The notes under the pieces are model-generated. The model did not search any database. It saw nothing but the letters and a program-made list of their open reading frames with translations, and was not told the origin of the DNA. From assembly GCA_029582155.1 (NCBI GenBank), contig CM055909.1, forward strand, positions 44,452,967-44,516,966: a stretch of DNA of 64,000 nt, written 5' to 3'. Position numbers and translations under genes: made by a program. Origin of the DNA: Panopea generosa (lineage: Eukaryota > Mollusca > Bivalvia > Adapedonta > Hiatellidae). Shown piece after piece: positions 1 to 12,400 of the stretch (positions are counted from its first letter, which is position 1; every line of letters begins with the position of its first letter).

Positions 1-142
1 GTGGGTGAGTGGGTGAGTGAGTGAGTGAGTGAGTGAGTGAGTGAGTGAGTGAGTGAGTGAGTGAGTGAGTGAGTGAGTGAGTGAGTGAGTGAGTGAGTGA
101 GTGAGTGAGTGAGTGAGTGAGTGAGTGAGTGAGTGAGTGAGT
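1..142. repeat. (GTGA)n microsatellite
   Basis: A nearly perfect GTGA/GAGT tetranucleotide run reaches the window edge, so its full length is unknown. It decays into (GGCA)-type imperfect repeats until about 181. Confidence 0.97.
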
Positions 143-181
143 AGGCAGGCAGGCAAGTAAGCAGGCAGGTAGGCAAGCAAG

Positions 182-524
182 GCTTGTTCATATAATTTGT
201 TAAGGGGTTTAAGATAAAAAAAGGATCCTTACGTACAGCTGGTCGAATATTGCATGTGTCATTGTTGAGGCCCTCCCAGGCGTTTTGGTGATCTGGAGAA
301 CATAATCACTTATTTTCAGAGATCTGGGGAACATTGGGCATTACTTTAAGATATCCAAGGATCAAAAGCCTAATTTTAGAGATCTAGGAATATTATCCTT
401 AAAGAAAAAAAAGAAGAAAAAAAGTACCTAATTTTACCAATTTTATCAGAGACATATAAACTGGAATAGGCAACTGGAGGCATTTGTCTAAATTTTAGAT
501 GGCACGTTTGGCGTTTTCTAGTTT
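182..524. other. Intergenic, no gene seen; short repeated motif
   Basis: No coding signal. A motif starting AGATCTGGGGAACATTGGGC at about 322 recurs at about 2637, so this is probably a degraded dispersed repeat shared by the two places. Confidence 0.4.
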
Positions 525-527
525 AGT

Positions 528-634
528 TAAAACTAATCTATTTTGCATTGATTGTAAAACAAGTTCATCTTAGACAAATCACGCGCGAAGTCTTCCTGTG
601 TATAACCAGTACTAAGCATATGTGGAAAAAATCT
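528..634 (-). mobile_element. SINE family B, 3' fragment
   Basis: The stretch with AACAAGTTCATCTTAGACAA and CGAAGTCTTCCTGTG, then GCATATGTGGAAAAA, matches the 3' half of the fuller minus-strand copies at 12331-12540 and 17025-17236. The tRNA-like head is missing: the copy ends at the TTTTTCCGCATATGC box and the C-rich minisatellite begins. Confidence 0.7.
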
Positions 635-635
635 T

Positions 636-1260
636 TGTTACCTACCTAAAGACTCTCACCCCTAACCCCAACCCCATCCCCACTCCCATTCCTAACCAGC
701 CCATTTTTTATTTATTTTGTTTTTATTTTTTGTTTTGTATCTAATCAAATACTATGCCCCATTTCAACTTTGTAACTGACCCAAAAACTTTCCCTCCTAC
801 CCCCACCCCCTACCCTAACCATGTATTAAATCAAATACTCTGCCCCATTTTAACTTTGATACCTACCCAAAGAACCTCACCCATCCCACTCCCCACCCAT
901 CCCATCCCATCCCCTCCCATTCTTTTTTTTCTTTAAATTTTGCTTTGTTTTAAATTAAATATTTTGCCCCATTTCAAATTTGTTACTGACCTCAAGGAAA
1001 TCCCCCCCCCCCCCCCCCCCCAATTTTTTTCTTTTATTTTTTAAATTTTGTTTTGTTTTAAATTTAATGCTACTTTGTCCCTTTGTTTCCAAACACAAGA
1101 CCCCCCACCCACTCCAATTGTTTTTTTTTTAATTTTGTTCTGTATTGAAGTAGATACACTGTCCCTTTTCAACTTTGTTACCAACCCCAAGACACACTCT
1201 CCCTTCAACTTTGTATTTATTGTATTAAACTAAACAGTCCTGTTTATTAAACTTTGGCAC
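636..1260. repeat. C/T-rich minisatellite, ~90-105 bp period
   Basis: About six degenerate units, each carrying TGCCCCATTTCAACTTTGTT followed by a CCCACCCC-type run and a T-rich run. Units start near 640, 745, 838, 955, 1070 and 1150. A 20-base C tract lies at 1002-1021. Short open frames here are low-complexity and not credible genes. Confidence 0.75.
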
Positions 1261-1922
1261 GTACACCTCCACATCCACACCCAAATTTTAAAATTAAATT
1301 AAATACATTCAGCTTAAGTACTGTCGAGTTTAAAAAGTTTACTTCACTGAATTTGACCTACTTAATAGATTTGGAAAAAAGACGAGCGTCTGCACCCGCT
1401 TGCGGTGCTCTTGTTATTGTGTGTTGTTTAAACGTATTTGTTAAATCAAGACTAGTATACCGTTTTTTTTACTAAAAAAATATTTCGTGAAAATTTCAAC
1501 ATATTTCGTTTTCAATCCGTAATAATTTAAATTCAGAAGAAAAATATTAAATAATTGATAATTTGAATTAGTCATCATTTTAGCAGTTTTACTTTGGTAA
1601 CAAAATTATTTAATTCAAACAAGATTCGAAGAGTTGTTAAAGAAAAACTAAAAGTGCCCTGTATATGATATTGCTATTAGCCTGCCAGTCTCTGTAATTA
1701 AGTCACTGATTTTATGTACAATTTCTATAGTTGATCATAGTTGATCATAATTTACTTTTAAAATGAGATGTTGACTGCTTGAAACAGCTTTTGGCAGCTT
1801 TGGAGGTTTCTGACAACGTGTAAGTCTGGGACTCTGTCCAACTTCATCCCATAATCGTATGTACCCGAAATAAATTTTGGATGGTAATTGAAACAAAGAT
1901 ATATTTACAGTTTTGATGCTTA
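1261..1922. other. Intergenic, no feature recognised
   Basis: AT-rich unique-looking sequence. I see no exon, tandem repeat or RNA gene. Confidence 0.4.
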
Positions 1923-1995
1923 CAGGCAGACTAGTGCAGTGGTAATCATTGTTGGTTTCGGGTCATAAGGGCTTGTGTTCAATCCCGCTCGGCAT
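1923..1995 (+). mobile_element. tRNA-like SINE head
   Basis: GACTAGTGCAGTGGTAATCA resembles an A box and TTGTGTTCAATCCCGC a B box, at tRNA-like spacing, followed by a T-rich run. This is probably a truncated tRNA-derived SINE. No closed cloverleaf is evident. Confidence 0.5.
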
Positions 1996-2127
1996 CTAAC
2001 TTTTTTTATTTATTAGGTCTTGTTTACACAATATAGTCAATTACGTTTATGTATTGCCTTTTGCAAATCAACCGCTCAGCTGTTCAAACAAAGATTTTTG
2101 TCTCTTCTGTCCTTTCCTCGATCTCTT

Positions 2128-2350
2128 CTTTGGCTCTACTTGCCAAAGGCCAGCAGGGCTTATGTCGTAGTAAGTTGTCCGTCGTCCATCCGTAAGCCTT
2201 TTTCTTGTAGACGCGTTAGCACCCCCTCATTTTTCAACGAATCTTAACTAAACTTGCACAGCATTTATATAACCAAAAAATCTTGGGACTAGTTCTTGAA
2301 TCAGCCTGATTGAACCACAAATGCCCCCCTGCCACAGGGCTTACAAGCAC
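2128..2350 (+). repeat. Dispersed 'GGCCAAAGGCCAG' repeat, 5' fragment
   Basis: GGCTCTACTTGCCAAAGGCC, then GGGCTTATG and GTTGTCCGTCGTCC, match the beginning of the repeats at 27297 and 38716. This family is common in molluscan DNA. Only the start of the element survives here. Confidence 0.6.
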
Positions 2351-2741
2351 ATGTTTAAGGAAACTTAAAAAAACACCTTTTCTCTGGAAGTTCAAGCCTT
2401 ATACTTTAGACATTTGCCATGAAGCAATGTTACTATGGGGATCTTCTGAAAAGGTTGTAGAAGTCGGGTTCCCGGGGTCAAATTTTGGCATTTCATCTGA
2501 AGATATCCTATGTGTCCTATCAAGTGTAGTCAAACACGACTTCATTGAACTTGATGACGAGGATTACATACATATTCAACAGAGATCTGGAAAACATGGA
2601 CAAAATACTTTTGGGGAACTTTGGCAAATACTTTTGGAGATCTGGGGAACAATAGGCATTACTTTAAGAGATATAGTGAACAGGGGGACCCCCTCCACCC
2701 CTGCAAGGGCCTCATTGTTTGTTGTGCTTTTTCCATGCTGA
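2310..2741 (+). other. 143-codon open frame of doubtful coding status
   Basis: This is the longest open frame in the first 9 kb. It starts inside the dispersed repeat, and its last third carries the AGATCTGGGGAAC motif also seen at about 322. I recognise no domain. The middle part is acidic and not low-complexity. Most likely chance or a repeat relic; a decayed exon is possible. Confidence 0.2.
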
Positions 2742-3101
2742 TAACACAAGAATAAATAAGCATCATATTGCATGGAGAACATACTGGCGATGATTAATGA
2801 ACGTCATGTAAATAAGTAGAAATTATCTCCCTTTCTCAGTGGGGCACCAATTGGTTCGTTGGGGTTGTCTCCCTTGTACCACAGAGGGACACGCGACTCG
2901 GCTTAATAACCTTTGTACTAGTTGTAAAATGAGCTATATATAGTAATTACCAATATATATCACTGTATATACCGGTCCACATGAGTACCAAATGTGTATA
3001 TTGTAAAAAAAAACAAAACCTTTTAGTCTTTAGGATATATCAAACTTTCTCACCGCCTTCAAAGGGAATTTATCAAAGTTTTAAAATTGGCTATAATTCA
3101 T
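2742..3101. other. Intergenic, no gene seen
   Basis: Contains the short molluscan-type motif TTATCTCCCTTTC near 2825 and AATAAATAA near 2750. No coding signal. Confidence 0.35.
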
Positions 3102-3166
3102 CCCCCCCCCCCCCCCCCCCCCAAGTGTTTTTTAATACATATATATATATATATATATATATATTC
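3102..3166. repeat. C21 homopolymer tract and (TA)n microsatellite
   Basis: About 21 consecutive C at 3102-3122, then a T-rich bridge and about 14 TA dinucleotides to 3165. Confidence 0.95.
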
Positions 3167-3985
3167 TGTATATTTTTTACTCTGTACACAGGTTTATTGA
3201 CAAATCAACGTGTATACCACCTGTGGTGCAAATACGACTGATGGTTTGTTGATACGTGCAGCATATTTCGTGATCAGTTGATGTGATCGTTAATTTCACT
3301 TTCAAACGTCATTCTAATATGAATGAATAGGGTTTTACGGCGTACCAACATTCTAATATGAAGCTGATCAATGTTTAATGTTAACATCTCATGGATCAAT
3401 ATATATGTACAAGTATGCAATGTCATTTTGCTGCAAATAGTTTCGTAAATCAATGACTTCTATAGATTCAAGGATTCTATTTAATAAACTAGTAGGGGGG
3501 GTCTATGAAATTATCTCCCTTTGATTTTGAATTGACATAGTTATCTCCCTAACTACACTAACATATCATTCATTAGTATATTATGCAATGTTATGATTAA
3601 ACTAAACTGTTCATACAATGTTAGTTATATTAATTTTAATGATGCCCATTAAAACGAGTGATCTAAATGCTAACGCAAGATTACTGACCTCTCAACAGTG
3701 AGGTTGTGAGTGCGAGCTCATGGCATCTCCTCGAGACGGTATCCCAAACAATATGTTTTCAAGGGTCCTCGTTTGTACGTCTCGCTGCTGAAGTTGTGAG
3801 TTCAAGCCAGATTGTTAAAAAAAAAACATTGTGAGAACGGACGTCAGTTACTTGATGATGGTCAATGGTTCTTCTCAGATCTATAATTATGAATCTAAAG
3901 TACATACACCAATAAAACTGGTTGCAACATACAACCTGTAATATGTTAAAAATGGTGCTGAACTGCATTCATATAACACGGACAC
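3167..3985. other. Intergenic; two weak tRNA-like patches
   Basis: TTATCTCCCT occurs near 3512 and again near 3541. Stretches ending GTGAGTGCGAGCTC (about 3706) and GTGAGTTCAAGCCAG (about 3797) look like B boxes of worn SINE heads. No open frame looks like a gene. Confidence 0.35.
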
Positions 3986-3989
3986 AAAG

Positions 3990-4105
3990 TCACCTAGCCC
4001 TGAAACTATCTCTTAACGATTAGTGCCAAGCGAGCAAGTTTCTTGTAACACGGTATAACCTGACTGGGATCAAACCCAAAATATTTTTCATGCGAGACAG
4101 ATGCT
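3990..4105 (-). mobile_element. Worn SINE family A copy (antisense)
   Basis: On the minus strand this reads GGTAAAGCATCTGTCTCGCA, GGGTTTGATCCCAG, then ACTTGCTCGCTTGGCAC and a GTTTCAGGGCTAGG block, in the order found in the intact family A SINE at 17271-17580. The head is continuous with the adjoining 33-bp array. Confidence 0.65.
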
Positions 4106-4492
4106 TTACCGATGAATGACCAATGCGAGATAGATGCTTTACCGATGAATGACCAATGCGAGACAGATGCTTTAACGATAAATGATCAATGCGAGACAGT
4201 TGCTATTCCGATGAATGACCAATGTGAGACAGATGCTTTACCGATGAATGACCAATGCGAGACAGATGTTTTACCAATGAATGACCAATGCGAGACAGAT
4301 GCTTAACCGTTGAATGACCAATGCGAGACAGATGTTTTACTGATGAATGACCAATGCAAGACAGATGCTTTACCGATGAATGACTAATGCGAGACAGATG
4401 CTATACCGATGAATAATCAATGTGAGACAGATGCTTTACCCATGAATGACCAATGTGAAACAGATGCTATACCTATGAATGACCAATATATT
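4090..4492. repeat. 33-bp minisatellite, ~12 copies, derived from a SINE tRNA head
   Basis: The unit is exactly 33 bp; plus-strand core GATGAATGACCAATGCGAGA. On the minus strand each unit contains GGTAAAGCATCTGTCTCGCA, closely matching GGTAGAGCATCTGCCTCGCA in the tRNA-like head of family A SINEs. Because 33 is a multiple of three, a peptide repeat of the type MNDQCETDALP is open over several units, which is not evidence of a gene. Confidence 0.9.
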
Positions 4493-5225
4493 AATTCTGG
4501 AATTCACAGAAATATCAAACTAAAATGACTCCAAGTATGTGTGTATTTACTATATCATATGGAAAATTGAATAATGCAATATTCATTCTACTTTTTAAAT
4601 TCATATAAATGACCCAGAACATGGAAACACTGCCAACATCGGCTTAGTTTAAATAAACAGCAATAGATAGTGGTAAAGTATAAAACATAATTTGACACAA
4701 TAATTCAAAAATGTCAGTTTATTTAAGTTTCCATTTTTGTATAATACACATACACACTAAAAAGATGACTAAATACAATCTATGGATTTAAATAAAACAA
4801 AAACTAAACAAAAAAAATGTCCCATTTATACCAGAAAACAATGCTTGAATACAATAAACAAAGTCTAAAACAACAAACTTTTCAGACTAAAACTTAACTG
4901 GTATTCAAAATCATATTATACAATATATTTATTAAAAAAAAAAAAAAAATACTATTCATCCCTCGCAATAAATATTTTTAATAAGAAATGTATGATTTTC
5001 TAGTGTTTACACAGCAAAACTTTCATGCTTTGAAGATATTTAAGATTTTGAATTGCAGTTTCAGATTCAAAAGTTTGATGTATTAAGACAGAGCAGGGTT
5101 GCTTTACTTGGCATTAAGAAGGTAACTAAAATAACACCCCCACCCCCGCTCTGCCACAGTTCCACATAAATACTCGTCAAATTTAAAATGATTTTTACCA
5201 AACATCAATTTTGAAATAATTTCTT
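4493..5225. other. Intergenic, no feature recognised
   Basis: AT-rich, with an A tract near 4934-4949. No exon or repeat unit identified. Confidence 0.35.
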
Positions 5226-5227
5226 AC

Positions 5228-5392
5228 AACTGAACAAATAACGCCTGATGTCTTCCTATGAAAGCCAGACACTTTACATATGCAGATAAATTATCTTGCT
5301 TAAAGACAAAACATATGGCCACGACGGGGGGGGGATCGAACCCACAACTGTCCTATCCTGGGTTCAGTGCTCTACCACAAGACAATGCAATT
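5228..5392 (-). mobile_element. SINE family B copy
   Basis: Minus-strand tRNA-like head: GTAGAGCACTGAACCC as the A-box side and TGTGGGTTCGATCCC as the B box, followed by a worn TCTTTAAGCAAGATAA box and GCATATG. Same order as the copy at 12331-12540. A 9-base G run lies next to the B box on the plus strand. Confidence 0.7.
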
Positions 5393-5634
5393 CGCATGAA
5401 GATTCTGTTTTACTCCAAAATAGAATTCTTGTTAAGATTTTGTTGCGAACCTTCAGATAAAAAAATTATTTTATTAATTAACAGTTCAATGCTAATATGC
5501 AGATAAAACAGTGTGCATTGAACCTTGGAGTTCAAGTCCATTTGAACAACACTGCCACTGTAACACAATTTTTTTTAAATGCGCAAGTTTTTGCAAATAA
5601 ATCAAACTTGATATACACAGACACCCCAGTCATG

Positions 5635-5811
5635 TACAGTCTAACCCGTTTTAAGCAGCCAGTCGAGGGATGGAGCAAAAGTTACCTTTTTAAGACAGGT
5701 TGTTGCTTAATACAGGTTAACTTGCTCTTAATGCATAACAATGGTAAATAGCAAACATGCTTAAGACAGGTGACTGCTTAATAGAGGTGGCCCCTTACAC
5801 AGGATTGACAT
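5635..5811 (-). mobile_element. TA-flanked MITE, copy 1
   Basis: About 176 bp, beginning TACAGTCTAACCCGTTTTAA and ending near CACAGGATTGACA, with imperfect terminal inverted repeats. Its interior (AAGCAGCCAGTC, GGAGCAAAAGT, TTAAGACAGGTTG, TTAATAGAGGTGG) is the reverse complement of the copy at 6392-6570. TA at the end suggests a Tc1/mariner-type non-autonomous element (inference). Confidence 0.75.
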
Positions 5812-5984
5812 TTAAAATTAATTACTGAGTTTGATACTAATATTTCGAACTATATAATGTATCTGCTAATATGCCAGGATGTAGTTTGGCTAACATTAAC
5901 TTTGTACTGGCTAGAACCACACATAGCCAACTTGTATTCATGCAAGTAATCATATACCTCCAATGTTATGTAAGTACTGTTTGT

Positions 5985-6250
5985 TCATAGCTGATTGTTC
6001 ATGTATGTTCGTAGACAAGTTATCATGTAAATTTATGGACAAGTGGGTTTAGTATATTCATTTAACTAGTGTTCATGTATGCATATTTTTAATGATCATA
6101 GACAAATGTTCATATACATTCATAGTAAGTGTTTTGTACGTTCAAATACAAGCGCCCAAGCACATTCAATGACAATTGTTTGTGTACATTTATTGACAAG
6201 CATTCACATACATTCATGGGGATATGTGTGTGTTTATTTATACGACGTGT
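5985..6250. repeat. Degenerate ~30-bp tandem repeat
   Basis: Repeating TTCATGTA(C/T)(A/G)TTCATAGACAAG-like words: 'gttcatgtatgttcgtagac', 'gttcatatacattcatag', 'cattcacatacattcatg'. Units are strongly diverged. Confidence 0.55.
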
Positions 6251-6391
6251 ACATGCAATAGTAAACATTCAAAACGTTCATGGCAACACCAAGTATCTCA
6301 ACAAGCATTATAAGCATAAAAAGTAACAAATAAATCTGAACAGAAAAATACAAACAATGAAATTATGCAAGAATAGTAAAATGCAATGGAG

Positions 6392-6570
6392 TACAGTCAA
6401 ACCTGTATAAGTGGTCACCTCTATTAAGCAGCCACTTGTCTTAAGCAGCAATATAAGCTATTTCCCAATTCTATGTTTTAAGAGCAAATTTTCCTGTATT
6501 AATCAACCTGTCTTAAAAGGCCACTTTTGCTCCTTTTCTTGACTGGCTGCTTAAGACAGGTTTGATTGTA
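6392..6570 (+). mobile_element. TA-flanked MITE, copy 2
   Basis: Starts TACAGTCAAACCTG and ends CAGGTTTGATTGTA: 12-13 bp terminal inverted repeats with one mismatch, bounded by TA. Length 179 bp. It lies about 580 bp from copy 1 in inverted orientation. Confidence 0.82.
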
Positions 6571-9330
6571 TTTGTAAAAGATGAAACTTATAGTTGTGAA
6601 AGTCAGAAACATGAGTTTTAAGTTGACGTAAATTGCTCACCTTTAGCAAACGTATTCACAAAAAAAAAACTAATTGGTATTAATGTAGTATTCTAGTCAT
6701 TGAATGAGATTAATTTCGTGCATCTTTATAAACCCTCCAGCATGTAACTGGCAAAAAGTTATACTTAACTCTTTACTCCATATTCATTTTAAGTGGATTC
6801 TTCCAAACTCAAAAGCCACACATAGTCAATTTTCAAAAGTCTTCTATATTAGAGGTGTTCAAAGGTGTCCATATAAAGTAAAGGGCTAAGTTATACTTAA
6901 ATTTGAATGAAAAAATATGTTTAAACCAATACCTTGTATATCAAATAAAAGTTATTGATGTTTATGGCATATCTTAATCTGTAGATAAATTCTTTTTGCA
7001 CTGTTCTGACAGTTTTGTTTTGATATTTCACAAGTCACAAAGCCAAGTCTGACATTGTGATTGCTAATGATTAGGCAATTTAAACCATTCCATAAGTCAA
7101 AATATCAAAGTTCTATCTGACAATCTATCATTTCAAGCATCACAAGCAAACATCTCTACTGTGACAGGCACATGCGCAATGTATCATTTCCTTGTAATGG
7201 CAGGGTTGTTAAGATCAAACACTTTGCAGAGTTCCTTGCTTAACATATACGGCATAGTACCTGTTATATGCGGCGCCCCAATATACCGGTAAAGCAGTTC
7301 TCGAGAGCCACAAAGTTCATTCATGTATAGTAAAACTTAACATGAAAAGATTATTTACATTTTTTTTGTTCTGTTAGTACATTTTTCTATCGTACATATC
7401 GAAAGTTTGCACAAAAATATGGAAGACATAGGTAAAAACTGTATAGCGCGCTTTCCATTATATTGGATATTTACCAAAGCAGTTAAAAATATGCATTATT
7501 CTTAAAGCTGCATGTACACGTTTGTGTAAGTTTGCTTAGAGCTTGAAAATGTCAGTATTGTTACAGTTAACATTTTAATGGACGACCTTCACGGAGTTAT
7601 CACTATGGCACATATACCTTCTACTGGCTTAGCCGTTTCAAAAACATTCTCAAATGAGCTGATGAGATCGTAGTGTTATTCTTTCTTGTGAAAAAAAACC
7701 CCAGATACTTCAACAAAATAATAAAACAACTTGTAAATGTGTTTGGAAGCAGAAAGTAGATCATAAACACATAACTTATTTCACTCAAAGCCAGTTGAAA
7801 TAAATAAGATTCAGGAGTGTATGGCTTGGGGTGGCAGATAAAACTAAGACATTGGTTGTGATATCTAAAATGAAATTAATGATATTGGGTGAATGTTCCG
7901 CATAAAAAATGCATCACTTGGAAAGGTGACAGGAAGCTACTTAGAAACTAGAATCTGAAAAGTGACTGCCATCGTGAATGTCCCCACTATTGATCAGAAA
8001 CTCAATTTTTTTTTACCTAAAACTAAGCTGAAAAGGGGCCATTACTCTAGTAAATTTTGATGGATATTGATAAATATCAAACTTAGATTGTTTCTATTAT
8101 ATTTTATTCAGGTACACATGAAATATTAAGTGAATACATACGACCTCTTCAGAAATCATATATCGGAAACCATTATTTTACCTCAGACACAAACGGACCG
8201 ACCGAAAGATAAACAGATGGACAGGGGTAACACTTAACGCCCCGTCACTTGTGTTCAAATGATGGGAACAAACAAAAAAAAATTTTATTTCACTTTCAAC
8301 TCATTGTAATGAACAGGTGTAAACAAGTTTAAAATCTTAAGGTGGCACAAATAGCCTAATTTGGAGTTCAGTACAATTTCAATCCATTTACAGATATACA
8401 AGTAACATATTAATTAAGCCCTGTGAAAATTTACTACAGTCACAGAGCATACAGATACACAAAACAGACATGAAGCTTTCTACATGAATCAATTTCACTT
8501 AAATAGCATCTTGGCTATAAATACATTGTTAATGAACTAACAAAACACAACCTGTCCATCAAACAGTACAGTCATGGGCAGATAGAACTGTACAAAAGAC
8601 TTTTCAATTGATCTATAAATCTAAAATGTACAGTTTCAACTCTTTAAATCCATCAACTAAAGTTGTTTAATCCATTTGCATTCAAAAAAAAAAGGGGGGG
8701 GGGAGTAATTTGGTAGAATTCAGACCTCTTTCTGGCAACACGTAAAACTATCCAGACTGCAAGGAACCCGACAACATTTGTTTTTATCTGATTTAAAATA
8801 TTCTTCCAACTTTACCATCAGATGATACAGGCTAATAAAATGATTTACTATCAAACGATCACATCAAAGATTTCTCTATAAACTGCATCAAGTTGTGACA
8901 AAAAAATATATAAAGATTTCAAATAACTTAAATGCAATTGAAGGAAAATTATTTTACATAACTATAAAATTTCAAATGATTCTGTCATGTTCTGAAAGTA
9001 AAGCAGTATATTAAAGTAAAGATTTAAAATAAATAATTAAAAAAAAATCAATTTTTTGTTTTTCAATTAAAATTAAGATTGGTCATAATGTTTAAAGAAT
9101 CTTCTAGGTTTGTTTTAGATAATCAGGAACAAAGTTAATCAATCACATACAAGCATTCAGCATGAAGAATGAAACAGGGCATCAATTATAACTAGTAACT
9201 CAAATCTGTCCAACAGTAAATATAAAATGAAAAAAAAAAACATGTCTGTCTGCTCTGCATACACGTGGACTTCGTCATAAACTACGATCCACCATTTTAT
9301 TTCATCATCTGTGTAATACTTCTGTCCCTT
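6571..9330. other. Long gene-free stretch downstream of ORMDL
   Basis: AT-rich, no convincing exon on either strand. It may hold the ORMDL 3' untranslated region, which reads leftwards. CAGACACAAACGGACCGACC near 8188 resembles the end of a molluscan dispersed repeat. A G10 run lies near 8694. Confidence 0.4.
9296..9301 (-). terminator. Candidate ORMDL polyadenylation signal
   Basis: AATAAA on the minus strand about 30 nt after the ORMDL stop codon. It would give a very short 3' untranslated region; other AATAAA hexamers further left are possible. Confidence 0.3.
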
Positions 9331-9466
9331 TTACCATTTGTTGATTTCAAAAAATCGCTTTCCATGGAATATGGGCAACTTTGCAACCACACTGAGGGCA
9401 CAAAAGCCAGCGTTTATTAGAAAATGGAGTTTGTCGTATTTTGTGTAAAAACTTGCCAAGAAAAAT
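9331..9466 (-). CDS. ORMDL: ORMDL coding exon 3 (terminal)
   Basis: Acceptor TTTTTGCAG, then A completing Leu109. It encodes FFLASFYTKYD, the last helix, KLPIFHGKRFF and EINKW, then TAA. Confidence 0.95.
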
Positions 9467-12400
9467 CTGCAAAAAAAAGAAATGAAAATATGTGAACTCA
9501 TATTTCTAAAAAAATAAAAGCAGAAACAAATCTTTCCAATAAAATCTGAATAGATAAATTAATCTTCACAAGAAGAAAAACAAGACCAGATTGATCTTTT
9601 AAACTCATTGCAAAAGGATACAACTCTTTTTTTCATCTCCCAAAGCTAAGGGTCTGATTACTTCATATATATGCAAAAATGTATTTGGCCTTCCATACAT
9701 TCCTGGAACCTTGTCTTGAATTCTTAGCCATACAGAAACAAAACAAAACTTGCCCCAATGAAGATGTTATTTGGACTATTATATTTACAGAATTTAATCA
9801 TTGGTTCATAATACTTCCTTTAAGGTAGTTCGCGGCATTCCCATTAGATTTTTTGTCATCTGGTGTAAATGATAAAATATCTGTACATTTATACTATGAA
9901 GTATTAGCTTTGTTGTTGTTTTTTTTAAATTTTCACACAGAATCTCCAACAGTGCCTACTAGTGGTATGTGTTTTTCAGACAATTTTCAGCATTTTCCCC
10001 CCTTATAAAATGGTCAATATTTATTGAAAGTTGTTTTTAATAACATTATTAAATTACTTATATTATTTTTGCGTACTATTTTGGACGCCGCCATATTTTA
10101 TTTTAGTATTAAATGCCATTTTCTTGATGTTGTCTGAAATCACAAGTAAATGTCTTGATTTTTTAAGTGTTTAATTTATATTTCTATTCAAATTTATGAA
10201 ACAATGAGCGTGAAGACCCCCTCTTTTTAATCGGTCATATTTTAGTGAAATTAATAAAGTTTACCATATATGAAATTCAAGTACTTGTACCAGAGCATTT
10301 TCATGCAATTAGCTGTGAATGTTCAAAATTCATTGTTTTTAAACTACATTTATACCAACCCCGGTGTAATGATTTAATATGTTATACAAATTGTATTTTA
10401 TCTCCATGAAAGTTATATCTTCTCACAGGAAATAAAATAAGCAATCTAAAAATGTTACTGAAAACTATTTCCAATCAATATTGATTATTTTACAAGGGAA
10501 AACAGCAAAAATCGTCAGAAAAAATGTGTTCCTTCTGGGGGCACTGATAACGAGAAACTGCTGTATTATGAAAAAAAATAAACAAAGCTTAAACGAAAGC
10601 TAAGACTTCATAGATCAACCTATCAGATAAGTAATGCAACATGTCAAAAAATCCAAACTACCTTACACGGGTCGAAGCCAGAAGGTAGCTAGACAAATTC
10701 ATCAAAACAAATAGTAAATCACATTAAAAGAAAAAGTAAGAAACAATAGTCAAAAAAACACATTTAAAAAAATTACAGTTGCAGCAATATTATTTTTACT
10801 TACAGAACTATAGGTACAATTGTAAGAAATTTTTTTGTTGGTGTAAACTGTTTGCCTTGATCCAACTGTTCCCACTGTGTTTGTTTGCGGGCCGTGCCCT
10901 GATCTGTCAGTATGTACGGTGTACCCCTTGTCACATGTAATATCACAAACATTGTCTACAAGTATAAGTATTCATCGTTATTAGATCCTATGTGTGCAAA
11001 TAGCATACAATTAATTAACTACAACCAAAACATATAATCACAGCCATCCATTATTCAACTATAACAGAATATCACAGTACAGAGTCAAAATGAAAGGATA
11101 TACAGCTGGTTCATGAACTCATCCGAGATACTGTTGTTATATGTGCAAGTTTGGTTAAGCTTCAAATGAATGTGCAATCGCATCTACAAGAAAAAGGTTA
11201 ATGAACGGACGACAACAGACGACAGACAACTTAGGCTAAAAAACAATAATATTTATAAAGACCAAAGTCTTCCTACAAATTCTAGCACACGTTAAAAAAG
11301 GAAGAATTTTCATAAAACACGATTTAAAAGTGAATAACACAACTACAAAGATTCATGTTTATATTGTTAAATTCACAAATTCCATTAAATTGATGGTAAA
11401 GGTGGTTTTCCTAAGATACCATCTGGTAAATAAGCATATTCACTAATATTAATCTCAGGGACATAATTATAAAAGCTTAACATTCTGCTACATCAATTGA
11501 CAATTTGACAGCTGAACAGGGGAGTGGCCTAACATTTAAATCGTCATAATGTACAGCATACTCTTTTCCCTTCCTCACCAGCATCATTTTAAGCAATGTA
11601 ACACATAGTTTGCTCGTCAACTTGTCTATTTGTATATATGAAAATGTGACCTTGATCTTTGAGGAAAGGTTCTGGGTCTTACATGTGACACTTAATCATG
11701 TCATGTTGATCAACTGAACCAAATGTTTTTAAAATTTATTCATAGATGACAGACCAGAAAAGAAATGTCAAAATGACTGAAAGTGTTAATAGTGTTAAAT
11801 TTAACAAAGTTAAATGGTGACCTTGACCTTTGAATGGGAGTTTGGGAATTTAGTACAACACGTTGTCATGTTATGTTGATCATTTATAACAAGTAGTTAT
11901 AAAAATCCATCTATGCATGACAAAGTTGCAGGCCAGACACTAAATTTCACATAGACTCAAAGTGTTGTCAAACTCAAATTGTGACTTTGATCTTTAAGGT
12001 ACGGGTGTGGGTCTTACTCGCGACATGTTGTCATGTTATGTTGATCATTTGTAGCAAGTATTTATAAAATTCATCTATACATGACAAAGTTACAGGCTGG
12101 ACACGAAATCTCACACAAACTCGAAGTGTATTCAAACAAACTCAAATTGTGTCCTTGACCTATGAGGTACGGGTTTGGGTCTTACTTGCGACACATTGTC
12201 ACGATAGGTTGATCATTTGTACCAAGTATCAACAAAATCCATCTATGCATGACAAAGATACAGACCGGAAACGAAATACCGGACAGACGGACACTGCAAT
12301 TACTATATGCCACCCCAAAAATTTTGGATTTTTTGTTTTAAACTTATTTATTTTACTTCGATTGTGAAACAAGTTCTTTCAACTTAGACAAATCACGCTC

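Noticed and set aside
2310-2741. 143-codon frame as a confident gene
   Set aside because: Starts within a dispersed repeat and contains another repeated motif; listed only as doubtful.
4112-4306. 64-codon MNDQCETDALP repeat peptide
   Set aside because: Result of a 33-bp period (a multiple of three); adjoining units carry stops.
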